Shown here: in pieces, positions 1 to 7,444 of the stretch | Numbering within the stretch: position 1 is the stretch's first letter | How the letters are laid out: every line of letters begins with the position of its first letter | Assembly (NCBI GenBank): GCA_000695325.1 | Contig: AVPN01000679.1 | Location: 7,836-31,753, forward strand | Length of the DNA: 23,918 nucleotides | Direction: 5' to 3' | Source: Pleurobrachia bachei | Taxonomy: Eukaryota; Ctenophora; Tentaculata; Cydippida; Pleurobrachiidae | Position numbers and translations under genes: made by a program | Notes under the pieces: generated by a model | What the model saw: only the letters and a program-made list of their open reading frames with translations | The model's database searches: none | Told to the model about the DNA's origin: nothing

Positions 1-20
1 CCTGATCTCCTATTTTATAG

Positions 21-117
21 GAGGCTGGTACTGAGCTGGCTGTGTTCGAATCGGATCCAGTTGTTATGCAGGCTAGGAAGATGTCTAAACTTGTACCAAA
101 CCAGGACGTCGTCACCA
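21..117 (+). CDS. Putative upstream exon of the lectin gene
   Basis: An acceptor (TATTTTATAG, ending at 20) and a donor (GTGAGT at 118) bound an open frame reading EAGTELAVFESD and onward. Its phase joins correctly to the exon at 328. The ELAVFESD piece resembles the strand after the first helix of a CTLD (compare GLEFAVVNSQSD later in this gene). It may be the remnant of an earlier domain, with the rest of that domain missing before CTLD1 begins. It could also be a chance open frame, so support is weaker than for the other exons. Confidence 0.45.
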
Positions 118-3100
118 GTGAGTACATGGTGTCCCATCATAAGTTCAGTGGGTCGGTTGGCGAGCTGTATACTTCCTAGCTGGAGTGAAGTTTTGAAGTT
201 AGTAATAGTAATGAATAATGAACATTCTATGTCATACAGAGGAATAGTAATTTAAAATGAGGAGTAGGCTGAATAGGGTCACACCATCAATACTCTGAAA
301 GAGTTGATTAACCATTCTAAATTTCAGCTTGTCGATACATTCTATTCAAGCAGCCCCTGGAGTTCCACGATGCCCTCGCCTCATGCCTTGCTTTGGAGTG
401 GCCCATCACTAACACAGGTAGGTGTATGAGAGAGAGAGGAGTATTGACAGGTTAATAATAATAATCAAACTGGTCTCCCGTCTCACGTGCTCATTCGAAA
501 GAAATTATAAAGGCCTGCAGTGCTCTGACGTGTTGAGGGTTCTCTCTCACTTGTGAAACTCAGATAACTTCCCTGCTCATGTGTTCAGGGTGGTTATTTT
601 GCTGTCGCCCTAGTGTCGCTATTCCTGGCATTAAATAGTCTACCAACTCTTTGAATGACTACCTAGTTACAAAGCCTCATGTGGTAGAATTGTTATTATT
701 TATATATATTATATGGATGAGTGCTTGCAATAAGGCTCACATAGAGCGATGGGTTAAATTGTTCCCCAACAAACTATTAAAATATATTGTTAGATTTAAA
801 TATTCAACTATCTTCAATATCGTGGATTATGCAGAATTATAGAGGATAAATTAAACATCTGGTCTCACAAAATACTTCCCGGGAGGAGAGTTACAATTAC
901 CGCAGTGTGTGCGAAATTACAGTCATGTACCTAGTATCATGACTTGACTGGGATCCACTAGATTACAACTATTATTATTAACTGATTATCATTAACTAAA
1001 ACGTCCTACTAATTCCCCTGTGCAGGTATTGGAATGGCTACCGTACGATCCGAGGCTGAGAATGAAGATGTTAGCAACCTTATTAGAATTGGGTTTGGCT
1101 TCAAGTTTGACGTGAGTTGTCAACTATCATTCAAACATCTCCTGTATGGCGGCGCCATACCCCATTTTATTCTCAAATCTGAGTGAGCGACAGTGCGTCG
1201 GCAGCGCTAGACAGAACATCTCTTAGTCTGACTCAAAATTTAAAATTCTTTATTATCTCACGCTTAGTTCCTGACAAAATTTATTTTCTGTATAGGGCAA
1301 AAAACCGTACAAATATGGAAACTGGGCTCTTATTGGGCTGAGTAAGAGGAGGAACAACGACTACAAACTATCCGAGGAAGAAGCGGTAAGTACTGTGGGA
1401 TGTGGTGGGGGTGGGGGAACAATTGAAATGAAGATGGTATAATATGCAGTATCATGGGGACCACAGACAGCACAGTTACTGGAGTTCGCATCCCGGTGCT
1501 GTATGCGGCACCCTCGGGGAGAGGGATATGGGAAGAGAGAAAGACATTTCGGATCTAAGTTATAAGGTGAACCCTGTAGGGTGTGGAAGTTTAGTTTTCT
1601 CTTTTAGGCTGTACAAAATGAGTAAACGGGGTTTCTTCTACAATAAAACCCAGTCTACTCATTTTGTCCAGCCGGAAGGAGAAAACTAAGGAGGAATCCT
1701 CACTCATATGCGGCTAAGAAACAATCAACCAATCCTTATTCCCTATACTAGGGTGTGTTTAACCCTGAGGATTGGTGGTTTTCTAATGGAATGAGGACCA
1801 ACTACACCAAATGGCACACTGGATTCCCTGATCAGCAAGAGAAGGGGTAGGTGATCCTACATGTTCATTTCTTATCTAGTGTCTAACTTTTTTAGTTAAG
1901 TTCCGTTATGTTATCTCTCTAGAGTCTAGACCTTCACTAACCTACCTCCAAATACCTAGAGCTAAGAAGGCCACATCTCTCCCTAGACTAACTCAACACA
2001 TCTCCTCTCTAGAAAGAAGAAAAACAAGGAATACCAGAACTGGGTACAGATCAACAAGAAAGGATACTGGGATGATACTTACAGCAGCAAGAAACTCCCA
2101 TATCTGTGCGAGTACTGCGGTGAGTACTGAATTTACATCAGGATACCTTCGAGCATTCATTTCATGGGGGCACAACTTGTACCAATTATTGATTCCTTCA
2201 ATCCCATATTGTCAGGTAAGTACATTGTCCTGTCCAAGCACGTTACCTGGGACAAGGCCAACGCACACTGTCAGGATCTTGGACTTGAATTTGCTGTGGT
2301 AAGTACATGATAGTATTGTAGCTGTATTACACGTGTATTTTGTCTAGTTTGAATCCAACCGATAAGAAGGTGTGGTCATTGGGCCTCCAGGTTCCGAAAG
2401 GCCCCGGGGGACTGACCTCATCGGGAAATATGTAATATATGTAAATTGCAATCAAAAGCTTACTAAGTAGTGGGGACTAATTATTCCCCTTTGTGACGTG
2501 AGACACAGCCCTCATCCGAAGTGGTAATATATTCCATGACATCATGCTAACTACTATTTCCCTGACGTTTCCATGACGACTATACTATTTCCCACTGTAG
2601 GTTAACTCTACTATTTCCCTTGCAGGTTAACGGGTGTGTCTCACCAAATTGACACCAAAATTTCAAACTCGGAGAATTTCAAAAAAATTTATATCATCTG
2701 AAAGCAGGTAAAGGACTGATCATTTTGGTATGTCGCGTCAGTTTAATTGATTATTAATTAATTAATTATTAATTAATTAGCGACCGTAACATTGGTAACG
2801 ACCGTTACGTTTCGGTCGTTACAGTGTATTATATTTAAAATTACACATAAAATGGTCGTAACGACCGTAACGTAACGGTCGTTACATCATCCGAAGTGGT
2901 AATATTCCATGACATCATGCTAACTACTATTTCCCTGACGTTTCCATGACGACATGTTAATTTCCCTTCACACTTTGCAGGTTAACTCTCAATCTGATAA
3001 CGATGAGCTGCTCTTCGCTGCCAGGGTTTCTCTTGGAGAGGAGCTGGGAGGACGACGATTTAACAACTCCAACTGGGTATGTATTAATTAGTTTATCATA

Positions 3101-6100
3101 ATATTATATCAATATGTTAGGGACAGTTATTATACTGGGTATGTGATGTTAATTAGATTGTCATTTGATAGGGACAGCTATACTCCCCCTGAATACTAGG
3201 CAAGGAAGTCCTGAGCTGAGATGTCTTGGAACATCGCATTTCACCAACACCCAAAGAGCACACTTGATCTCCGCTTTCCAGTTTATAATTCTTAAATCCA
3301 GACCTGTCACTAGCTTTACCCACCTATTACACGCGTCTTGTATAATAGGCTGCATTAGGATTTAGGATAATTCTTACATCTCATACGTCTGTTTAAAGTG
3401 ATACAACTAGGCCTTGTTTAATTTAAAAAGGCCCAATACATTGAAAATGGTCGCTTCACTTTTCAATGTGTACCACAGAGAGTCCAGTGCTCTATTAAAA
3501 GGACAGCCCCCTCATGAAGTGACGGCCGGAAGTTGAGAAGAGTGGTAGGAAAAAAGAGAGAGAGGGAAAAAGAGAGCTGGATTCGTGTCCAATCTGAGTC
3601 TCATGAAAAAATGTGGAGCTGGTTGAGTCATATAGCTAGTCTAGTATACACGACCGGACCAGCTGGTGCGTTCTAGGTGGAATTATTAAATCTAGGGGGA
3701 TGCTACAATTTCTCTGGTCATTAGGGCAGCTAAATTATTAGCATCCCCTCCCTACCCCCATTACTACAAGTGAGATTAGCAGCCTGAGAAGGTATTAAAA
3801 ATATTCTTCCGTTACTAAAGCCCATACCGATAAATTCGAAAATTCATTGTGACATGGTATGCAAGAAGCGCAAGTTACAGTTCTGAAATATCTCAAACCT
3901 AACTAACTCACGGTACCCCACACCATATATTTCAACTTTCAAGCTGTTTTCGATGTTTTCCCACACTCATATCAACCCACCAGTCACTGCACCAAGGTTT
4001 GGATCGGTACCCAGCTGAGCAACTAACTAACTCTTGTTACCCCCTGCAGGTTTGGATCGTTACCCAGCTGAGCAACTAGCTAACTCTTGTTACCCCCTGC
4101 AGGTCTGGATTGGTACTCAGGAAGTAATGGATGAGACGACTGGTAATGGAACAGGTGTCTGGCAACACTGGAATGGGGCCTCACTGGACTTCAGTCCTAG
4201 CTGGGATTTCAAAGTACAGCCTGACAACTGGGTACTCCCCAACAAGGGCGGTAAGTGTAGTACATATAGTAACCACATAGTAACCACATAGTAACCACAT
4301 ATTGACCACATATTGACCACATAACAACAACATGGCAACCACGTATTATAGTAACCACATAGTAACCACATAGTAACCACATTGAACAACCACATTTAAC
4401 GACCACATTTAACGACCACATTGAACAACCACATTGAACAACCACATTTAACGACCACATTTAACGACCACATTTAACAACCACATTTGTAACGACCGTT
4501 ACGTTACGGTTGCTGTTACGGTCGTTACAAATGTTACATCTCCAGAGTGTTCAGACAGCCACGTCCATACTTTTTGGACTAAGGCTTTAGAATTCAGACA
4601 GGAGAAAGTACTCAGTCACAGCTACCGCTGAGTACCAGTTTCAACTTCGTACGATAACTAAAACCGATTCTATGATCGTTCAAAAATGCGTTACGGTCGT
4701 TACGGTCGTTACGTCAACGCCAAAAAAAGGCGTTTTTTGGCATATTATGCATCATAATTCAGCTCAGTGATGCATAATCATCATAATATTTAGTAATTCA
4801 GTAGTTCAGACATTTTCTGACAGTTTGGTACCAAATTTAACAAAATTGGCCAATGTTTAGGTGGTCTACGGACCTGTACAAAATTTCCAAACTCGAGGTG
4901 TCAATTTGGTGAGACACACCCTAACTCTCAATCTGATAACGATGAGCTGCTCTTTGCTGCCAGGGTTTCTCTTGGAGAGGAGCTGGGAGGACGACGATTT
5001 AACAACTCCAACTGGGTATGTATTAATTAGTTTATCATAATATTATATCAATATGTTAGGGACAGTTATTATACTGGGTATGTGATGTTAATTAGATTGT
5101 CATTTGATAGGGACAGCTATACTCCCCCTGAATACTAGGCAAGGAAGTCCTGAGCTGAGATGTCTTGGAACATCGCATTTCACCAACACCCAAAGAGCAC
5201 ACTTGATCTCCGCTTTCCAGTTTATAATTCTTAAATCCAGACCTGTCACTAGCTTTACCCACCTATTACACGCGTCTTGTATAATAGGCTGCATTAGGAT
5301 TTAGGATAATTCTTACATCTCATACGTCTGTTTAAAGTGATACAACTAGGCCTTGTTTAATTTAAAAAGGCCCAATACATTGAAAATGGTCGCTTCACTT
5401 TTCAATGTGTACCACAGAGAGTCCAGTGCTCTATTAAAAGGACAGCCCCCTCATGAAGTGACGGCCGGAAGTTGAGAAGAGTGGTAGGAAAAAAGAGAGA
5501 GAGGGAAAAAGAGAGCTGGATTCGTGTCCAATCTGAGTCTCATGAAAAAATGTGGAGCTGGTTGAGTCATATAGCTAGTCTAGTATACACGACCGGACCA
5601 GCTGGTGCGTTCTAGGTGGAATTATTAAATCTAGGGGGATGCTACAATTTCTCTGGTCATTAGGGCAGCTAAATTATTAGCATCCCCTCCCTACCCCCAT
5701 TACTACAAGTGAGATTAGCAGCCTGAGAAGGTATTAAAAATATTCTTCCGTTACTAAAGCCCATACCGATAAATTCGAAAATTCATTGTGACATGGTATA
5801 CCATGCAAGAAGCGCAAGTTACAGTTCCGAAATATCTCTAACCTAACCCACGGTACCCCACACCATATATTTCAACTTTCAAGCTGTTTTCGATGTTTTC
5901 CCACACTCATATCAACCCACCAGTCACCACCAAGGTTTGGATCGGTACCCAGCTGAGCAACTAACTAACTCTTGTTATCCCACCCAGGTTTGGATTGGTA
6001 CTCAGGAAGTACTGGATGAGACGACTGGTAATGGAACAGGTGTCTGGCAACACTGGAATGGAGCCTCCCTGGACTTTAGTCCTAGCTGGGACTACAAAGT

Positions 6101-6375
6101 ACAGCCTGACAACTGGGTACTCCCCAACAAGGGCGGTAAGTGTAACCACATAGTTACCATGTGTAGTAACCACATAGTAACCACATAGCAACCACATAAC
6201 AACCACATTGAACAACCACATTTAACGACCAAACAGCTAACCAGTTCACCCCATTTCAGAACAAAATGTGGTTGGTTTCTCTCGAAAGGACGGAAAGTGG
6301 GACGACAGTTTCAAGTTCAGGAAGAGGCCCTTTGCTTGTCAGTGCCCACACAGGGGTTGCTCATACAGTGCATAG
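21..6375 (+). CDS. C-type lectin gene, two CTLDs, 3' part (spliced)
   Basis: Best join: 21-117, 328-417, 1026-1111, 1296-1385, 1752-1846, 2013-2119, 2216-2298, 2981-3076, 4103-4250, 6260-6375. Phases agree at every junction, the total is 1008 nt (335 residues plus stop), and all introns are GT..AG. CTLD1 (exons at 328-2119) shows the fold's marks: a Cys in the ASC of the first helix, NWALIGL, a WDD near the end and a final LCEYC. CTLD2 (2216-6375) has AHCQDLGL, VWIGTQ, QPDNW, KWDDS and a final ACQC. QPD is the triplet usually linked to galactose-type sugar binding at Ca site 2, and WDD replaces the usual WND. The protein is probably secreted or at the cell surface, but the N-terminus and any signal peptide lie upstream of the window. 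Exons 2981-3076 and 4103-4250 exist twice (see 4922-5015 and 5988-6135). The join uses the first pair because only it keeps a complete splice acceptor. Ligand is unknown. Confidence 0.85.
328..417 (+). CDS. Lectin CTLD1 exon a (first helix)
   Basis: Follows acceptor ATTTCAG (321-327) and ends at donor GTAGGT (418), starting with a split codon and ending in phase 1. It encodes CRYILFKQPLEFHDALASC and a short tail. This is the N-terminal strand and first alpha helix of a CTLD, with a Cys at the conserved position. Confidence 0.8.
418..1025 (+). other. Lectin intron, no feature seen
   Basis: 608-bp intron between supported exons. It contains a short GA run near 430 and AT-rich stretches. Its small open frames (for example 651-842) have no recognisable content. 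Confidence 0.7.
1026..1111 (+). CDS. Lectin CTLD1 exon b
   Basis: Acceptor TGCAG ends at 1025 and donor GTGAGT starts at 1112. It encodes GIGMATVRSEAENEDVSNLI and onward, the classic 'LA.I.S..EN' stretch that follows helix 1 in CTLDs. It ends in phase 0. Confidence 0.88.
1296..1385 (+). CDS. Lectin CTLD1 exon c (W-IGL core)
   Basis: Acceptor TATAG ends at 1295 and donor GTAAGT starts at 1386. It is 90 nt in phase 0 and encodes GKKPYKYGNWALIGLSKRR and onward. NWALIGL is the hydrophobic WIGL core of the CTLD fold. Confidence 0.88.
1592..1688 (+). repeat. 97-bp inverted repeat in a lectin intron (MITE-like hairpin)
   Basis: The ends TAGTTTTCTC and GAGAAAACTA are inverted. The arms continue imperfectly inward and include ACAAAATGAGTA paired with TACTCATTTTGT. 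A smaller GGGTTT/AAACCC inversion lies in the loop. It resembles a short foldback element, and a precursor-miRNA-like hairpin cannot be excluded. No clear target duplication was seen. Confidence 0.65.
1752..1846 (+). CDS. Lectin CTLD1 exon d
   Basis: Acceptor ACTAG ends at 1751 and donor GTAGGT starts at 1847. It encodes GVFNPEDWWFSNGMRTNY and then TKWHTGFPDQQEKG. The W.N/S-G....Y.KW pattern matches the long-loop region of CTLDs. FPDQ stands where EPN or QPD would be expected, so Ca/sugar binding by CTLD1 is doubtful. It ends in phase 2. Confidence 0.87.
2013..2119 (+). CDS. Lectin CTLD1 exon e (WDD and last Cys)
   Basis: Acceptor TCTCTCTAG ends at 2012 and donor GTGAGT starts at 2120. It encodes the NWVQINKKGYWDD motif followed by LPYLCEYC, the terminal strand of the fold. 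The Cys usually just before the W.D strand is absent, so one canonical disulfide may be missing. It ends in phase 1. Confidence 0.9.
2216..2298 (+). CDS. Lectin CTLD2 exon a (first helix)
   Basis: Acceptor TGTCAG ends at 2215 and donor GTAAGT starts at 2299. It encodes GKYIVLSKHVTWDKANAHCQ then DLGLEFAV, a textbook start of a CTLD with helix 1 and its Cys. The 96-bp intron before it is the shortest of the gene. It ends in phase 0 and joins in frame to the exon at 2981. Confidence 0.9.
2512..2631 (+). repeat. Intron end plus 6-bp exon stub, left of the transposon
   Basis: Bases from CATCCGAAGTGG at 2512 to about 2580 recur almost identically at 2887-2955. Here the segment ends in an acceptor (TTGCAG, 2620-2625) and the first six exon bases GTTAAC (2626-2631), after which the transposon starts. 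This is the interrupted original of the exon repeated at 2981 and 4922. A second partial CTGTAGGTTAACTC unit at 2595-2608 is a local duplication of the acceptor. Confidence 0.75.
2784..2886 (+). repeat. Subterminal palindromes of the element, left side
   Basis: There are several copies of GTAACGACCGTTAC/GTAACGGTCGTTAC, including a nearly continuous palindrome at 2859-2886. Related units lie at 4490-4528 and 4685-4711 on the right side. Arrays of subterminal motifs like these are known transposase-binding regions in several DNA transposon families. That role here is inference. Confidence 0.6.
2981..3076 (+). CDS. Lectin CTLD2 exon b, copy a (inside transposon)
   Basis: It has a complete acceptor (CACTTTGCAG, 2971-2980) and donor (GTATGT, 3077), and is 96 nt in phase 0. 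It encodes VNSQSDNDELLFAARVSLG and onward to NNSNW. Joined to GLEFAV of the preceding exon it gives a normal CTLD. It is the only copy of this exon with an intact acceptor. Confidence 0.85.
3077..4102 (+). other. Intron of copy a (matches 5016-5987)
   Basis: The start contains an imperfect direct duplication of the donor region (CTGGGTATGT at 3072 and at 3135). Two open frames on opposite strands near 3161-3365 are repeated unchanged at 5100-5304, but only because the intron is duplicated. They lack any recognisable protein signature. Confidence 0.7.
3997..4102 (+). repeat. 53-bp tandem units duplicating an exon start and its acceptor
   Basis: Two 53-bp units (3997-4049, 4050-4102) each begin GTTTGGATCG and end in CCCCCTGCAG. 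The beginning copies the first ~18 bases of the downstream exon (V-W-I-G/V-T-Q), so each unit places a splice acceptor before a partial exon that soon meets stop codons. The duplicate at 5935-5987 has only one such unit. Confidence 0.8.
4103..4250 (+). CDS. Lectin CTLD2 exon c, copy a (inside transposon)
   Basis: Acceptor CTGCAG ends at 4102 and donor GTAAGT starts at 4251. It is 148 nt and ends in phase 1. It encodes VWIGTQEVMDETTGNGTGV, then WQHWNGASLDF and QPDNWVLPNKGG. WIG, W.NG and QPDNW are the core and Ca-site-2 motifs of the CTLD. It splices in frame to the exon at 6260. Copy b differs by a few residues, such as VMDE versus VLDE and DFKV versus DYKV. Confidence 0.85.
4258..4489 (+). 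repeat. AGTAACCACAT-type minisatellite
   Basis: An array of ~11-bp units (AGTAACCACAT, TGACCACATAT, ACAACCACATT, TTAACGACCACA variants) follows the donor of the exon at 4103. A shorter version lies at 6140-6225 in the second copy. Spacers are absent and units vary, so this is a simple tandem repeat. Several long open frames on the opposite strand are by-products of the repeat. Confidence 0.85.
4490..4921 (+). other. Right-hand part of the transposon
   Basis: It begins with a GTAACGACCGTTACG palindrome, has a second cluster at 4685-4711, and carries a small GCCAAAAAAAGGCG hairpin at 4719-4732. It ends in the right TIR. A direct copy of an ACAAAATTT.CAAACTCG block occurs near both TIRs (about 2655 and 4878) in the same, not inverted, orientation. 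No coding potential is recognised. Confidence 0.6.
4922..5015 (+). pseudogene. Lectin CTLD2 exon b, copy b (acceptor lost)
   Basis: The body is as in 2981-3076 and the donor GTATGT at 5016 is intact. The exon starts with TAAC directly after the transposon TIR, so the native acceptor and first two bases are 2.3 kb away at 2620-2627. No AG lies at the junction. It cannot be spliced normally unless a cryptic acceptor in the element is used. Confidence 0.75.
5016..5987 (+). other. Intron of copy b
   Basis: Near-identical to 3077-4102, with one 53-bp acceptor-containing unit (5935-5987) instead of two. No independent gene is seen. Confidence 0.75.
5988..6135 (+). CDS. Lectin CTLD2 exon c, copy b
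   Basis: Acceptor CACCCAG ends at 5987 and donor GTAAGT starts at 6136. It is 148 nt with the same phases as copy a. Both splice sites look usable. Including both copies in tandem would break the frame (phase 1 exit, phase 0 entry), so copies a and b can only be used as alternatives. Confidence 0.7.
6140..6225 (+). repeat. Short AGTAACCACAT minisatellite, copy b
   Basis: Same unit family as 4258-4489 but with fewer units. It lies between the donor at 6136 and the last exon. Confidence 0.75.
6260..6375 (+). CDS. Lectin terminal exon (CTLD2 end and stop)
   Basis: Acceptor CCCATTTCAG ends at 6259 and the exon opens with two bases completing a Glu codon. It encodes EQNVVGFSRKDGKWDDSFKF then RPFACQCPHRGCSYSA and TAG at 6373-6375. 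KWDDS and FACQC are the last Ca-binding strand and final Cys of the CTLD. The short Cys-containing tail after the domain has no recognised motif. Confidence 0.9.
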
Positions 6376-7444
6376 TCATTAACTCGCCAACTGATTACCA
6401 CATAAACCAAGGAAACCCAATTAATTATGTGTGATTGTGACATAGTGTTTCAGAGATGATGTGAGATATATATTAAAATGCATGATCTGCTGTAGATTTG
6501 TAGATTTGTAGATTTGTTGTTTTATTTTGATCACATCAATTGCTTTTTAATCCATTTCTCTCCCGACTAGATGGTAACTGAATATTCTGTTCATCAAGAC
6601 AATAAAGTACATCATTCTAAAAAATGTTCAATTTGAAATAGTTTAAAATAGTTCATTCATACAGAATGTTAAGAAAACATCTTCAGTCTCTCTCACTGCT
6701 ATAACAGACAGAATCAATACAGACGGGTCTCCCTCTTTCTCTCTCACTATGGTCACATAGACAGGGCGGACACAGACATGACAGTAAAGAGAGAGAGAGA
6801 GAGAGAGGAGGTCTGTGTGTCAAAAAGTTCATTCCTTGCACGTGAGATTGTTGAAAAAAAGCAAAATTGTTTCTCGGAAATGAGTGATATTATATAATGT
6901 TGAAAGATTGTTCGACAGGGATGAATGACCGTGTTGGAAAAATACCCCGAAAAGATGAAAGGCGAACAAGATTTGATCACGGCCCCGTGGTAAGTTGATC
7001 AGAAATGTGAAATTAGACATTTGTATGTGGCTTTTTGGCAGAGATGGAAATATGTTTTGGTATGTAATTGAATAAAGTCTGTTAGTGAAGAAAATCAAAT
7101 GTCCGTAACATGCTAGGACAATCAGGATTTCAAAACGAGCTGGGTTATTTGATTAAGAAAAGGATGCTTCTCAAAATCTCAACTCATTTTATCGTTTGTC
7201 CATACCGGAGGTTAGAATGGTATGGGATTGCAGCTGGTCACGAGGGTTCCTCTCCCGTTCTTGGAGCGTAGTAGTCTGAGAGACAGGTACCAGGTAGTTC
7301 AAGAAGTACGTGATATGACTTGTGGGGTCAATGACCACAATATCCCACAAATCTAAGGATCGCAATAATGGTCATTGAGTTGTAAAAAGAAGAAGAATAC
7401 GGCCCAAGTAATTGTGACCTGCCGAGTCTAGTTCTACACAGAAT
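6376..7444 (+). other. Region between convergent lectin and GPCR genes
   Basis: This holds the lectin 3' UTR to about 6625 and a GA repeat at 6787-6810. The opposite-strand open frames at 6753-7098 show no recognisable protein. A further AATAAA lies at 7070. On the minus strand the nearest AATAAA is near 6520, far beyond the GPCR stop, so the GPCR polyadenylation site is unclear. Confidence 0.6.
6601..6606 (+). promoter_or_regulatory. Polyadenylation signal of the lectin gene
   Basis: AATAAA lies 226 bp after the stop codon at 6375, a normal distance for a 3' UTR. Confidence 0.6.

Larger units (their letters stand above)
2887..4489 (+). repeat. Lectin gene segment inside the transposon (copy a)
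   Basis: This segment comprises the intron end, exon 2981-3076, intron, exon 4103-4250 and the start of a minisatellite. It matches 4922-6225 at a constant offset of 1939 bp over the first kilobase with almost no differences. Differences seen include a C/T at 3035 versus 4974, a small indel near 3860, and one extra 53-bp unit before the exon at 4103. Copy a begins 90 bp further upstream than the copy right of the element. Confidence 0.85.
2632..4921 (+). mobile_element. 2.29 kb DNA element with 25-bp TIRs, carrying lectin exons
   Basis: The first 25 bp (2632-2656, starting GGGTGTGTCTCACC) are the exact reverse complement of the last 25 bp (4897-4921, ending GGTGAGACACACCC). The flanks are GTTAAC on the left and TAACTCTC on the right, so TAAC (2628-2631 and 4922-4925) is the simplest target duplication. 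Element-specific sequence is only ~255 bp on the left and ~430 bp on the right. Both sides carry repeated GTAACGACCGTTACG-like palindromes. The middle (2887 to ~4489) is lectin gene sequence. No transposase is visible, so it is non-autonomous. Superfamily is uncertain: 4-bp TAAC does not fit TA, TTAA or 8-bp families cleanly. Confidence 0.8.

Noticed and set aside
43-60. tRNA B-box-like GTTCGAATC
   Set aside because: No matching A box or cloverleaf upstream. It lies inside a putative exon.
3161-3365. Overlapping open frames conserved at 5100-5304
   Set aside because: Conservation comes from a recent duplication of intron sequence, not selection. Both strands are equally open and no motif is seen.
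4209-4460. Long minus-strand open frames rich in MWLLCGYY repeats
   Set aside because: They are translations of the 11-bp minisatellite and have no protein character.
4258-4489. CRISPR-like array
   Set aside because: The units are contiguous, short and variable with no spacers, and the genome is eukaryotic.
2632-4921. piggyBac assignment from the TTAA near the left junction
   Set aside because: TTAA is present on the left (2627-2630 context) but the right flank gives only TAAC after ACCC, so the TTAA duplication and ends do not fit.
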